Notes under the pieces: model-generated | What the model saw: the letters and a program-made list of their open reading frames with translations, nothing else | Databases searched by the model: none | What the model was told of the DNA's origin: nothing | Program-made: the position numbers and the translations under genes | Part shown: positions 35,776 through 47,127 of the stretch, piece by piece | Position numbering within the stretch: position 1 is the first letter of the stretch | Layout: every line of letters begins with the position of its first letter | NCBI GenBank assembly: GCA_008508345.1 | Contig: QNGE01000139.1 | Coordinates: forward strand, 235,107-299,106 | DNA length: 64,000 nucleotides | Source of the DNA: Paragonimus westermani | Taxonomy: Eukaryota > Platyhelminthes > Trematoda > Plagiorchiida > Troglotrematidae | Direction of reading: 5' to 3'

Positions 35776-38700
35776 CGGTCTCACCTAAAAATATTGCTCC
35801 ACTTGGATCTTATTCTGGAAAGATTTCTCCGATAACTGTCAATTACAGATATGAGGTGTTCTGCTTTGTTTCACACAGTCATTAATGACAATGAACTTCC
35901 TGATCCACCGTCATACCAGAGGTTCTGCTGAAACATTCAGTTCTGTGACCGCGGGTGTAATACGGTTGATGGCTAATTCTGGACGGAGTAGAGCCGTTCC
36001 TGTCAGAGGGAAGGTTCATGTTCTTCAACTAAGTAGATGCTGCCCTAGACCAGTTTCACATTCATATGATAGGGTGTATCTTCAAACTAGTAGCATTGCT
36101 GACTAATCCAAAGTTATACTTGCTGGAGCCAGTGACCGGTTTCCATTGCCACCACAGGTGTCTACTGTTCCTGAATATTTCGAAGACAAACTTCGAATAA
36201 ACGTTTGGGGGTAGCCCATATCACTTTCTGTTGACAATCATGTAGTAATCTTCCGGAGGGTGAGAGCCAAGATCAAGTTTTGCAATAGTAGTTACTATCT
36301 GATGGTGGATAAATTACGTTCACGGAAATTTTATCAACTTCTTATTTATGAACACTCTCTTGTTATATGTCGCGTCTGTGTAAGTGGCAAAACTAAGGAC
36401 ACAGAACGTTGTAACAACTGGCACCATAGTGCTGTCTTATCTGTTATAAAACTAGGATTTCTGTGTGCATCACTGAAACATTTTGTGACAAACCACAGTT
36501 AACAATTTACAACCCGGATTATCGGTCAAGTGACCAAATGAGTAGAATGAACATTTGTCAAGTGTAGAACACTGTAACCTGGTAAAGAAATCCAGAAACT
36601 TTCAAGTAGACACACCTTTTTAATGCGGATATTCTATCCGTCTTGATAAACGACCCATGTCTTTGTGTCACTATCGAGATTTCAAGCAAACATCTTAGGT
36701 GTTTCTTTTCTTGGACACGCCGAGCAGTGAGAGGTTCTTCTTTTTCATTCTCTGTCTTTGTTTGCTTAAAAACTTTGTCCAGATCCACCAGTAACACATT
36801 TTTTGATCTTAGTACAAGCATGTTTCTCAAGAAAACGTCGCTGGAGATCGAATTTCTATCACGACAAGGGTATGTACTACTAAAGAGGTGCAACAATGGG
36901 TGCACCCGAGTGAAGCATATTTGGTTGAGCGAGTTTGTTCGACGATTCCGTGGGAATTTAAAAGCTGTGGCCAACTGTGTGTGATGTTCAATAGTTTACT
37001 CTGAACCAAAAATAACCAGCAGTCGTAATCGGATTCAGCAACCATACACAACAATTTCCAGCTTCTACTACAGTTACAAATGTGAAAGAATATTACGGCC
37101 AATCCTTATTATACTTGCTGTTTGGAGAAGAATGATTTCGATAGCTTGCAAATAACAACAATGAACCATTTTTGACTGCATTCCACTTCATTGTTGAGGA
37201 AGAACTCGTTGACACACCCAACTCAAAATGAAGTCTATGAATTTCTACAAAAAGTGGTTCTCATCGCTATTGACGTCTTGATCTTTACGAACAAGCGGTC
37301 AGTCGGGTATTTTGTTGACAACTGAGGCCACAGTAATGAATTCTGAACTAAAACTAAAGTCAGGTCCTTGTAGGTAACTGAATTCGTCGGTGACGTTAAA
37401 TCATTTCGACTGACCACTACCAACTGGCGGCTTCAACCTTCACCAGTACATTGTGCCAACTCAAACCACAACTCTTGATGCTTGTAGACGCCATCGCGAC
37501 AATTCATATCAGACTTACTTTTTGTACACAAAATAGTTCTTGTAAAGAGTAGACTGTCTATAACTACTCCTCAGTGAGCACCTGTCACCTTGCACATTTG
37601 GGTATTGATTTTCTGGTTGGAGGCTCCCACAGTGACCTCTACGGAGGGGACGTTAAGTTGACCCTCAATGTAGTGCTGATTACTCGGTTCAGGCCGGTGA
37701 ATACGAACCGTCATTGCTACTCGTATTCTAACACTTGTGCCCATATATTTTCTTCCCACAAAAATTGCATAATGAGCCAGAATTGTAGGTGGAACACTAC
37801 CTTTGCATCATCAGATCTTTTTACGGTTATGGTGATGAACATTTTCCGAACCTACAACGAAAAGAGATACACTAGTTGTAGCCGGAGCACTTTCTTTGTA
37901 TCTCAACGAGCATAGCCTCATCGAGTATCTTAGATAACATTATTGTACACAATAAATGTCCTACATCAACAACAGTTCTACTGAGCAAAGTGGTCCATTT
38001 ACGTTCCAAGATACTCTTGAAAATGCCGGTTGGAAATTCTGAACACATGTACCTCTGACCCGTCACATCAACATTTAACGGGTGGTGAGCCCGTTACCAT
38101 CAAACAACTAGGTGAGTCGCCTACTGGTAAAACCGAAAGATGACACACGGTGAATGTAAGTTTCAGGGCTGTTTGTACCCAGTACGAGCAACTGGGTTAT
38201 GCTTGCATGGAGCTGCACCTCTTAAAATGCCCACGTTATCGTGCTATCTCAGATGTACAGAAGTGTTTGTGGCTGTCCTGCTGAAACAACTATGGATTGG
38301 TAAACTCGGTGCCAATTGTGAATAGTACGAGTTGATCATTGTGAGTACAGTAACGCCCGCGTCGTTTAGATTTCGATCACGGGATTTACAGTTCTGCAGA
38401 TCACATCGAGTTGAATGGATGTTGCTTGGCTGGTTGTTCAGAGCGATAATTCTGCTAGGAGGAAACGTCTTGCCAAAAGTATATTACATACGAGAGCCGA
38501 ATGAGAGGAGTTTTCGCATAAGATTTGTGGTTCGAATCTGTTGTCCCGGAAAATTTTGATAAAGTGAAGTGCTGACTCAGCTGGACCAGGGGCCATTCTT
38601 TTTTTACCACTCCTGGTTATTCATCAGTGTATTGAAGGTGTGTCAGCCTGTTCCACTCACTCACTCAGTAGTGATGGGTGCGAACATGAACAGAAAGCCA

Positions 38701-38902
38701 GAGATCAGTCGTTTTGGCTTAAGTGAACTCCACGATAATGGAACTTGTGTTATGAGAACGACAGAGTAGCGAACAAGACTTGTTTTCTGTGTTTGATCAT
38801 CAGGCTAATTACAACACAATAAATATGAAAACAGTGACTAATATGAGTCAGATAAACGGTCAATATAGGTTAAGGACGACATGTTTGTCATCAGTTACGT
38901 GA
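35776..38902. other. No supported gene; unassigned sequence
   Basis: Frames of up to 138 codons overlap on both strands at 36558-36984, as expected by chance. A frame at 37574-37915 contains HLGIDFLVGG, superficially like a retroviral-type protease end, but no active-site D[ST]G or RT follows. No confident element. Confidence 0.4.
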
Positions 38903-39196
38903 TCACTGTTCCAAATCATGGGCTTGAGTGATTGTGGGCCAGGGGAGGTTAAGTGTCCGCACGAACTTCTTTTGAGCGCAGAGGTCAGGGTTGCGCAATC
39001 CGATGTTGATGGTTCCGGCATCGGTCAACATTCGAATTCTCACCACTTTTGATCGATTCCTTGGCACTCGGTAGACAATCCGAAAAGCATCTTTCTTACT
39101 GACAGAATGATTGGAGTCGGTCAAGTGAGCAACAATCGCGCTTGAAACCGTTTTTGTCACACCACTGTTCAACCACGCAGGATGGTGTTCACACAC
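38903..39196 (-). mobile_element. Penelope-like element, endonuclease C-terminal part (minus strand)
   Basis: Minus-strand frame ending at 38903. It begins within the GIY-YIG domain at CEHHPAWL (about 39193-39170), passes SSAIVAHLTDSNHSV (the zinc-finger-less H-L-x-x-x-x-H stretch), then AFRIVYRVPRNRSK, and ends with QKKFVRTLNLPWP. These are the ordered signatures of the last 90 or so residues of GIY-YIG PLE proteins. The frame is uninterrupted and the conserved Trp of H-x-P-x-W-L is TGG. Homology stops near 39196 where a plus-strand RT begins, so this and the next entry are divergent pieces of different insertions or of a rearranged one. Confidence 0.85.
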
Positions 39197-39225
39197 TGCC
39201 CGACAGTCGCCTTGTAGTACGACCA

Positions 39226-39669
39226 ATATATGATGCTCGACACTTGGGCATCCCAAAAGATGAACTAAGAGAACTGCTGGTGCTCAGTACAAGTAACGTT
39301 CAGTTTTTGTTCAACAATGCGATCTACCGACAGAGAGATGGGGTGGCAGTGGGCTCGCCTCTAGGTCCCCTGTTAGCTGGCGTTTTCATGAGTAAACTAG
39401 AGACTAACCAATTGGATGCGGTCATCAACCAATTTGCATTTTACAAACGCTATAATGATGATATTTTTTGCGTCATCAACGAGAAGGCTAACATGGACAG
39501 AGTTATGGCAGCTTTTAACTCCGCTTATAGCAGTGTTAAATTCACCAAGGAGTCAGAGAACAACGGTGAAATAAATTTTTTTGATGTTGGTATAGTAAGA
39601 AGGGAAGATGGTTCAATCCGACGGCAATTCCATATCAGATCATTAAGAGTATATATTACTGATGAATGA
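39226..39669 (+). mobile_element. Penelope-like element, reverse-transcriptase fragment
   Basis: Plus-strand frame (open from 39142; PLE homology from about 39226). In order: LGIPKDELRELL (just before motif B), NVQFLFNNAIYRQ, the motif-B sequence DGVAVGSPLGPLLA at 39337-39378, KRYNDD at 39445-39462 containing the catalytic Asp pair (usual YVDD/YADD is YNDD here), and INFFDV (motif D/E region) near 39541-39558. Motif A and everything upstream is missing, and the frame ends after GSIRRQ where the thumb begins. Catalytic Asp of motif C is retained but the protein cannot function. Followed after about 20 bases by a family-1 repeat and then by a plus-strand endonuclease segment that could be the same original element. 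Confidence 0.92.
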
Positions 39670-39684
39670 TCAGAGATTTGGTTA

Positions 39685-39986
39685 ACTTCAAGTTGAATAC
39701 CATTCACAGTTGATCAGAGTCTTCGCATTCAGATAGTATTTCCAACCGGCCTCCTTCAGAAGGAAGCACCACATTCGAGTTTCGCTCCCACTAGGGCTCT
39801 TCAGTAGTGCATATCCTTGCCAAAGCCGGGATTTGAGCTCCGACCACGCTTTGATGAGGCAACCGTGTTGACCACTGCGCCATTCACGTCACACTAGGCA
39901 CGACCGAAATATCAAATCTGGAAGTTCAACCACTTTCGCCTGTGCTTCCTTCCGAAAGAGGCTGGCTGGGAAGTCTATCCGAATGC
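39685..39986 (-). repeat. tRNA-derived repeat family 1, copy E (fold-back)
   Basis: Minus-strand copy with near-consensus boxes: complement of A box TGGCGCAGTGG at 39870-39880 and B box GAGCTCAAATC at about 39830-39840. The copy is cut short near 39942 after CACTTTCGCCTGTG. It is joined there to an inverted copy of its own other end: 39943-39986 (CTTCCTTCCGAAAGAGGCTGGCTGGGAAGTCTATCCGAATGC) is the reverse complement, imperfectly, of 39725-39770. The result is a hairpin-forming repeat with about 44-base arms. It sits between PLE RT and endonuclease segments. Confidence 0.85.
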
Positions 39987-40019
39987 AAAAGCAGTGATTA
40001 AAAGTGAGCGATTTTCAGC

Positions 40020-40591
40020 TTGAAATTAGTCAAATCCCCTGAGTGGTCCAGAATACCGCCTAGCAGGTTTAATGAGATCACCAGTGAAATCGTGAAGAAA
40101 GGACTGGACCGTCGACTGTATTACGCCCCTAGACGCACCGTCCAGGCGACAACATTACGGAGTTGGTTCACTACTTCGCCTCCAATCACTCTGTCCTCGA
40201 TCAAGCCATGCTCGTCTATTCCATCCTCTGCTGTTGTACAGTGGAATATGAAGGTTGGACGACTAGACGTTTGTCCAAATCAATCAAAGAACACCATTCT
40301 GCCTGACTCGGGACCGGTTTGACCAAATCCATTAACAGCTCAATAGTTACACGTCTTGCCTATACGGACCATCGCGTTGACCAAACACAGGCCTTTCGCA
40401 GCCTACGGACCATCGCGGACAACCATCCCAAGTTTGTCAGACAACGAACGCTAGCCACCGCGGAACAGATTGCTATTCGATCATGCAATCCGATTCTTTA
40501 TTCTCAAAAGAAGCCAGTACAAACCCTGCAGTTGCCCTGGTCAAAGGTCACATCATTGATGCCAACCTCGAATTCTGTGACCTATCTGTGA
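40020..40591 (+). mobile_element. Penelope-like element, linker and GIY-YIG endonuclease remnant
   Basis: Plus-strand. A linker-like segment in one frame (RLYYAPRRTVQ, about 40110-40150) is followed after a frameshift near 40190 by LVYSILCCC and YEGWTTRRLSKSIKEHH (40247-40297). This is the Y-I-G-R-T-x-R-x-L-S-x-R-I-x-EHH core of the GIY-YIG nuclease; the first Ile is Glu here. The codon for the next conserved Trp is TGA (40304-40306). The same frame then continues through SINSSIVTRLAYTDH, AFRSLRTIADNHPKFVRQR, ATAEQIAIRSCNP and QKKPVQTLQLPW to a stop near 40591. Strand and order fit the RT at 39.2-39.7 kb, but about 150-200 residues between them are missing. Confidence 0.88.
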
Positions 40592-41681
40592 ACGGACCAC
40601 TAAACCACTCATCCCAAACACCAGTAACTCGTTATTTGAGTGGTTAGACCCGTTTGTTTGAATTTATTCACGCTATCATACGGACCAGCAGTATTTTTCT
40701 TGCCACTGATTCAACTTCTCAGAACATATATAAATGTAACAACCTGGAGAATATTAATGTTTGACTTATCCACTATCTGTCCTGGGAATGGAAACAGTCT
40801 GCCTCATGTGGTCAGCGTGCATTTTTGTGGTAATATAAACACGAAATTCCATTGTAATAACATAGGTATAGTACCTCTGCCTAGTGCAACTGAACGAGCG
40901 CAAGTTCAATCGTTTAGAGTCAGACTGAGAGTGAGAACCATCCAGTTTTGCAACTATACTTTCGTGCCTTTACGGTCACCGCCAGCACACGTTGGATTGT
41001 TTTCACCTATAGTAACGTAATTTGAACAGGTGACACATTCCCCTATTATTTGTCATGATAGAGGAAGCTACGAGTGAAAGTTAGTGTTGTGGAAGCTGGA
41101 CTTCTGCAAAATAAGGGTTACTGTAACCTCCACAAATGTGCATACAAAATAATTTGTAAATTACAAGGAGGTCAGTGATAAGTTGTAATGAACATATCTG
41201 AATTGTGGGCATTCTTCTATTGCCCAAATTGTTGTGTAGGCCACATGTTACATATACTCTTAAAGAGGTCCATGCCATCAACTTTGGTTAGTTCACCGTT
41301 ATTTACTCAAGTTACGATATCAGAATGTCTCAGTTTACTGTAGATGATCAGCGAATCGTCCCTGAAACTTTAATCGTCCGGTTTCCTGATGAGTTGACTT
41401 AAAGCTAATAGTAACAACATGAGACACACTTATCGTCAGATTCTGCAGGCTACATTTTTGTGAAGTCTAAAGGTGAATGGCTTCAGCATCCTGATTAAGA
41501 AAAACTACAAGAATGTGTGTTTATGTTTTAGGAATTATTTAAAGTTTGTCTCATTTCTTAAGTCACATCACAGACAGTTGATTTTTCTTTTCCAAACTGT
41601 CGAACTTTGTCGATAAAAGTCCAGTTGTGTGTGATTTGTGTCATTTATCTCGGGGAAACAGTGTTTCACTCAAGCTCCTAG
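40592..41681. other. No supported gene; sequence 3' of the PLE
   Basis: A 126-codon plus-strand frame at 40640-41020 has hydrophobic stretches but no recognised domain. It may include the PLE 3' untranslated region. No terminal repeat recognised. Confidence 0.4.
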
Positions 41682-42070
41682 ATTTTCAAGTTGACTATCA
41701 CTCTTATTTGATTGCAGCCTTCGCATTCAAATGGACTTACCAGCCAGACTCTTTCAAAAAGAAGCACTAGACTCGAGTTTCGCTCTCATTAGAGCTCGTC
41801 AGTAGTGCATATCCTTGCCGCAGCCGGGATTTGAACTCCGGCCATTCCAATCATGAGGCAACCGTGCTGTCCACAGCACCATTGACCCCACATTAGGCAA
41901 GACCAAAATGTCACATGTGAACGCTCAACCAATTTTGCATATGAGTAACGAACAGGTTGCGCTGTAGTCTCGAGAGGAGACACAGTAACTGTCCTGTTAG
42001 CTCCAATCTATAACCCCGCGATTAGGACTTTCAAGGCAGGTCGAAATCACTGATCTCATTAAACCCGCAA
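41682..42070 (-). repeat. tRNA-derived repeat family 1, copy F (best full-length)
   Basis: Minus-strand copy spanning the whole family consensus, about 390 bases. It runs from GATTTTCAAGTTGA...GATTGCAGCC and GCATTCAAATGG, through GACTCGAGTTTCGCTCTCATTAGAGCTCGTCAGTAGTGCATATCC, and the tRNA-like head (B box complement GATTTGAACTCC at about 41828-41839; A box eroded in a CTGTGG context). It continues to CTGTCCTGTTAGCTCCAATC and ends at GATCTCATTAAACCCGC near 42068. Two-sided boundaries shared with copies C and G define the unit. No target-site duplication identified by eye. Confidence 0.9.
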
Positions 42071-43407
42071 GGCGATATTTTAGACTACAATGTAATGGCT
42101 TATTGGTAAACATTTGCTGCTATCGGTCGACCAATCTCAGGGTTTTTCTTCGTCAGATGTGCGTACCCATTTAAAATAGGAACGATGTGCTCTGATCTGC
42201 TGAATGCATTTAGTCCGAGATAAGCGACAGGGTTAACTAGCAAGTGAGTTATTTCTGCACACTTCTGTGATCAGTCACAGAATAAGAGTACACAGTCCTA
42301 GAATAGTTGCATACCAGTGAATCTGAAGTGGCATTTTTCCATTCATGTAGATTGAAAAGACGGGTGTACAAATAACAGGTACACTCTGTGAGAAACCATA
42401 CCTGCGAAACATTTTCTTCAAAATTTACTTACCGTACACTAGAACCCAGGAAAATCGTTTACCACATAAAAGTTGGTTCAATTCTTGGCTTACCCCGTGT
42501 CTTTTAACCGGATGACAGTACAACCGTCTTTCAGTTTGCTATTTCATGTTTAGGAATGCTTTGACTGAAAGCAAGATAAAGTTCACCTATTCCGTTAAAG
42601 TGGAGTAAATACTCATGATGTTTGGAAACCTAACTCCTCCGAATCTACATACCACATGAAAGTCAGGGAGAAGTGTGCAAAAGATTGATCTTAATGGATT
42701 GTCGCGTTCCGTCCAACACGTGCAAACAGAACGAACAGAACCGTGCTCAACTGCATTTGGTGTAGTCCACACAATTCACGCGCCCCAGTGTCAAAACGCG
42801 TCTACTTATTGTTGGGCATTTAACCGTGTCAACCGATGTTCGTGTTTGAACGCAAATCAGTTTTGATAAGGCCTTAGCACATTGTAAGCTGAAAGGTACC
42901 GATTTGTGGGCGTGCTACCGGAAGCATGGTAGTTCTAATTGTCCCGCTGGAATGGTCGAGTTGCAACGGCCAATGTCCAAGGCAGCCGGGTGCGTTCAGT
43001 TTTCAGTGTACTTATATATTTTCCAACTTTGGTCAAGTGGACTTCACAACCTTCCACCTTGCGAATGTACATACCTAGCAAAATGAGTCGAACCGTGAGT
43101 GTGATGCATGCATTTCCTTCGATGCTTAGAGTTGGCTGGCTACTTCAAACAAGTTGTTCAAGAACGGATAGCTTTCTCTTTAACATTCTGTGTACAGATG
43201 TAATAATTGCACATCGGAGGACGACCTAGGTGACAGATATCGGTTCGCGTCCGGATCGCTTACTTAAGGTTAAACAAGCCGGAGCTGATCGGAACAGCGG
43301 TAACGAGTAGATGAACGCCATGCTAAGCGTGGTCACTATTGAACAACTCAAAGCAATGGATATAAACCAAATTGTGTTATCTCATTCTTATTGTCCACGA
43401 ACCTAAC
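42071..43407. other. No supported gene; unassigned sequence
   Basis: Only frames below 100 codons. A B-box-like GGTTCGCGTCC at about 43241-43251 has no upstream A box at tRNA spacing. Confidence 0.45.
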
Positions 43408-43440
43408 AAGCTCCTGGGCTGGACGCCATAGCCCAACAGG
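43330..43440 (+). mobile_element. LINE reverse-transcriptase motif remnant
   Basis: APGLDAIA is encoded at 43410-43434, preceded out of frame by CCTAACAAG. Together they give the NKAPGxDGI signature at the start of the RT domain in RTE/CR1/Jockey-type LINEs. Upstream TIEQLKAMD (about 43338-43365) would fit the preceding helix. Only this short stretch survives; frameshifts lie within 20 bases. A chance match of eight residues is possible. Confidence 0.4.
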
Positions 43441-43460
43441 AACAATACGGATGTCACATA

Positions 43461-43461
43461 N
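43461..43461. other. Single ambiguous base (N)
   Basis: The only non-ACGT base in the window. It may mark an unresolved polymorphism or a minimal scaffold gap. Continuity across it should not be assumed. Confidence 0.99.
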
Positions 43462-46400
43462 ATGGCAAGCGGAAAACCCTCCGATAGAAGGCACCGATCA
43501 CGCACGTAAACCGGTTAGAAGTGCACACGACGTGTGAACGGAAACCGGGGGGTGCTGCGGGTTGGAATTATGACTCATAAACGAGAGAGCGCGCGTTGCA
43601 TGTGACGGGCGATTTGGACAATAAAGATTTTGCTTTGTTGGGCGCCTTCTCGCTACACTACATGTCTTCGCAATACCCACTGTCCGATTCTTCCTTCACG
43701 CATTTTGTCAACGACTCATTATAACTGGTTGCTTCTGGACACCGTCATGATGGGGCAATTAAAAGGCATCGATGCCTAGATGTGATTTAACATCGGTGAA
43801 TGTGGATCACAGGCTTCGTCAAATACAACTGCACTAGGGACGAATCGCTTTATTACTGTACGATAAACTGACTGTGACAGTCCGACAATTGAGAGTAATT
43901 TCAACTTTTACTGTACGTTTCCTGGTGAGTGTGTTAATTCAGGAGATGGACATGTTTTGCCCCAATGAATATATGCTGCCAAATTGCGCACAAAATTAAC
44001 CACGCAGGGTTTCAGTCGCCATTAAAAAATGAGTTAGTATGTTGGAACATACATATGTCTACTTACCCTGTCGAACTAAAAAGTGGGCCCTTCTAGAGTT
44101 TAGCCAGTTTTTAGCCTCTGCATATCATGCACAACAAACGCGTGGTTGTCGTTTGCTAACCGTTACATCGCCTGCCGGAGTTTCTCCAGCCTCTTTTTAC
44201 ACCAGTCCATTAGGCTTCGTAATGCCCCTATTTACAGCTTCAAAATAAAAATATGTCTATCAGACAATAACGTACTGGTATGAAAAGTCTTCTTGTAAAC
44301 ACCCCCCAAAAACCCTTTCACGTGCATCCCCCAGTTTCCATTGGCTCGGGAGTGTTCTCTTCTAGCTGTAAACGTCGTATTTTGCTTTTGGTTCCTTCTG
44401 GATGATAATTCTTCAAGCCCAACTCAATGCCGCTAACTAACAGATAGAACACCACCAATAAGCAGTGCTCTTTGACAGCTCATGTGGCGATAGAACGTGG
44501 AATTTTGAGCGCCCTGGTCTCGAGACCCGTCGAGAGAGACAACTTTTTGTATATATGGCTTAACTCGCGTGCCCACGTGACGATACCTGCTTGGCTTTCG
44601 GTAAAACAACAAACCATGTTTAACGGCATAGGTAGTCGAGCCTAAATCCAACAGTGTGATTCGATTGTAGTAGCAGATGAACCCACAGGTAGTTTCTCTC
44701 ACTAGCGATCAAATAGCATAACATACCATATACTTACCTAAACTCACCGGAATGAATGCATCCTGTAGGACATTTGAACAAATGTGATTTAATTTGTCAC
44801 ATATTCCTGAACAAGCGTTAGCAGTTAAAACAACTACCCTCTATCACAATGTTGAGTAGAACAGGGAGAAAATGGGTGTCAACTGATGTCAGCCCTTCGC
44901 ATTGCCTTTTCAGTGCCAAGAGTATGTTTAAAATTAACGGGGTGGAATGAACATTCAGGGTCAAAAATTTATCACCAGTGGGGGGAAGCCTGTGTCGAAA
45001 TATTAGGTCATAAGATTCACACATTTGTATTTTTGTACAAGTACTGCTGCCTTACGGAGGTAAATCCTGACCGCCAACGCGCAACACAAAGAATAGCGAT
45101 CAGTTTGACACCAGAACATGCTGAATTTCGACCCGAGTTTGGTCCTCTGATCTGTCGTCAGTAGATCTAGTTAGAGATAAGGTTGAAAAATTGCGTTAAC
45201 TAGAAACGAAGAAATTAGACCGCATACTCTCATTCTGGACCCATTTTGCCAAATTTTTCGTTGTGGTTGCGCACAATGTGACACATGAAGTTTGAGTCAG
45301 TGCCAATAGATCGTTTGCCCTTGATTGAAACTAATGGTAGTCTGCAAGTGTAGTCAAAGACTAGGATTTCAGCAGCTTCATAATTTCGCTTATTCGATGC
45401 AGTGGAGTGTTTTGTAGTTCAAACCAAATAACTTTCACCTTTGAATAATGGTTCAATATAAAACTTCGCCTCGCCAATCGTGGACAGTTCAATTACTTAC
45501 TTCCTCATCAGTAGCCAATCGATGAATCAACACAGAGTTCATTGTAACGAAAACAAACCTGGACTAGTACACCCACTTTACTGGACTACATCAGTAAAAC
45601 AAACGATCAGTAGGTGAGACATTGCTTACACGTGTTAAACTTACTTACATACCAGAATGTTTAGCTGCCGTACATCGATTGCAACTACGTTGTAGGAAAA
45701 CAGACACCTAGGTTAATGTTGCGTGTTACTGAAGAGGCAATGGGAAGTACTAGCGTCTACTAGCTCGTGGGTTCGTAGGTTTTTGCCAGGGGGAGAATGA
45801 TTTTTGTTTGTGCGTTCCAGTCTCCGTGTTGGTCGGGAAAAATGTGTCGGAAGGTATGTAGCCCTAAGGAAAACGCGACTGAGAGCAAATGAAGATGTCG
45901 GCATACAACCATATCAACAACTAACACGGAAACAGTGAAACAATATTCTGTCTGGTATGCCTATTTAAGGACTTGTGGGATTAAGCTTGAATGGCGGTTG
46001 ACAAAATTGTAAGGCTGGATGTCTTCCATGTGTGTACGAACTGCGTAGAAGTTTAAAACACACAGTCGATTCACCTGTGGCCACAGAGTTAGGCAGTACA
46101 TTCCTGCGCGAAAGGAACCTAACTATGAAGGAGTTCTGCTTACAGGGTGACCTGCCTATTCCACAACCCAGCTAATACTATCACATGAATAATACAGCTT
46201 TATACATGGATCTATAACACAAGTCGCACGGATCAGTAATTGTCTCATAGAGTGGGGCATATCACAACCTAATGAAGGCAGGTGGTTGTGTTGTTGTGGG
46301 GGTGTGTGACACGTGGCCCAGCTACGGCTGACAGCGTCATTTGGTTCGCGCTTGGCCGAGTTTCGAGTGGTTTTGAGATGGATGACCAAAGAAGGAATTA

Positions 46401-46908
46401 TTGTAGTCAAACATTACGAAATCAATACTGATGGTAGCAAGTTTTATAATCAGACGATATATTAGCCAACGTATGTTGATCAGTTGTTTTTGCGACAGTC
46501 GGAAGGCAGTTGGATTTCGATCTATGGACTCACTGCGTTGTCCAAAAATAATGTGAACTAAGATGCACCGACCAGCACCGACCAGCGTTGATCTAAAGTC
46601 ATGGTGGAGTTAATATTTTACCATACTGCTCATGAACACATATCGTATGTGGTGCATTTCGATTACTGTCCCTTTACTTACTGCTAGGTGGATAGGTTTT
46701 ATATGGTTAGTGGTTACGCGGTAGGTGATGCCAAAAATCAAATAGGGTTAACGTAGTGTTTCATATTTATATGATGTATGATGATAAAGCTTACCATGGA
46801 TTATATGGACACGCTCCTTAGCCGTGGTTTCCTTTCGCTCTCACAATCAATTGGCTACTCGTTCGTCCAGCATGACTGACTTCGTCCGTTACTCTTCAGT
46901 ACATCACA
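43462..46908. other. No supported gene; unassigned sequence
   Basis: Short frames only. A two-copy CACCGACCAG duplication lies at about 46566-46585. No known element recognised. Confidence 0.4.
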
Positions 46909-47127
46909 GTGAGTAGATTCGAAGTATTACTGCCTACAAACATTAGCACAAGCAACTTGCTCTGTAATACCTGTGGTTTTACTCAAACGCTTCGTATCCA
47001 GTTTGGTTCTGGAAAAAAGGGACCAGGAGTTGTGAAAGTTGATGACTTTGTAATCTATCCAGTCAATATTTTGGAAAACAGCTGGAAGCCATATGCAAAA
47101 TTGAAAGTCTCATTTCTCAAAGTATAA
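46909..47127 (+). CDS. Exon-like open frame, unassigned
   Basis: Frame of 72 codons opening with GTG after TACATCACAG (an acceptor-like AG; another AG after CTCTTC lies just upstream) and ending at TAA 47125-47127. The translation looks protein-like: FEVLLPTNISTSNLLCNTCG (two Cys three apart), then LRIQFGSGKKGPGVVKVDDF, then NSWKPYAKLKVSF. The VKVDD(F/I)-x-(I/L)YP pattern is common at the edge of extracellular beta-sandwich domains, but I cannot name a family. It could be a terminal exon of a gene whose other exons are not recognisable here, or an unrecognised element. GTG is not proposed as a real start. Confidence 0.3.
   Translation: MSRFEVLLPTNISTSNLLCNTCGFTQTLRIQFGSGKKGPGVVKVDDFVIYPVNILENSWKPYAKLKVSFLKV

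Noticed and set aside
36558..36984. Overlapping 138- and 113-codon frames on opposite strands
   Set aside because: Mutual overlap, no motif, chance length.
37574..37915. HLGIDFLVGG, possible aspartic protease end of an LTR retrotransposon
   Set aside because: No D[ST]G active site upstream and no RT, RNase H or integrase motifs nearby.
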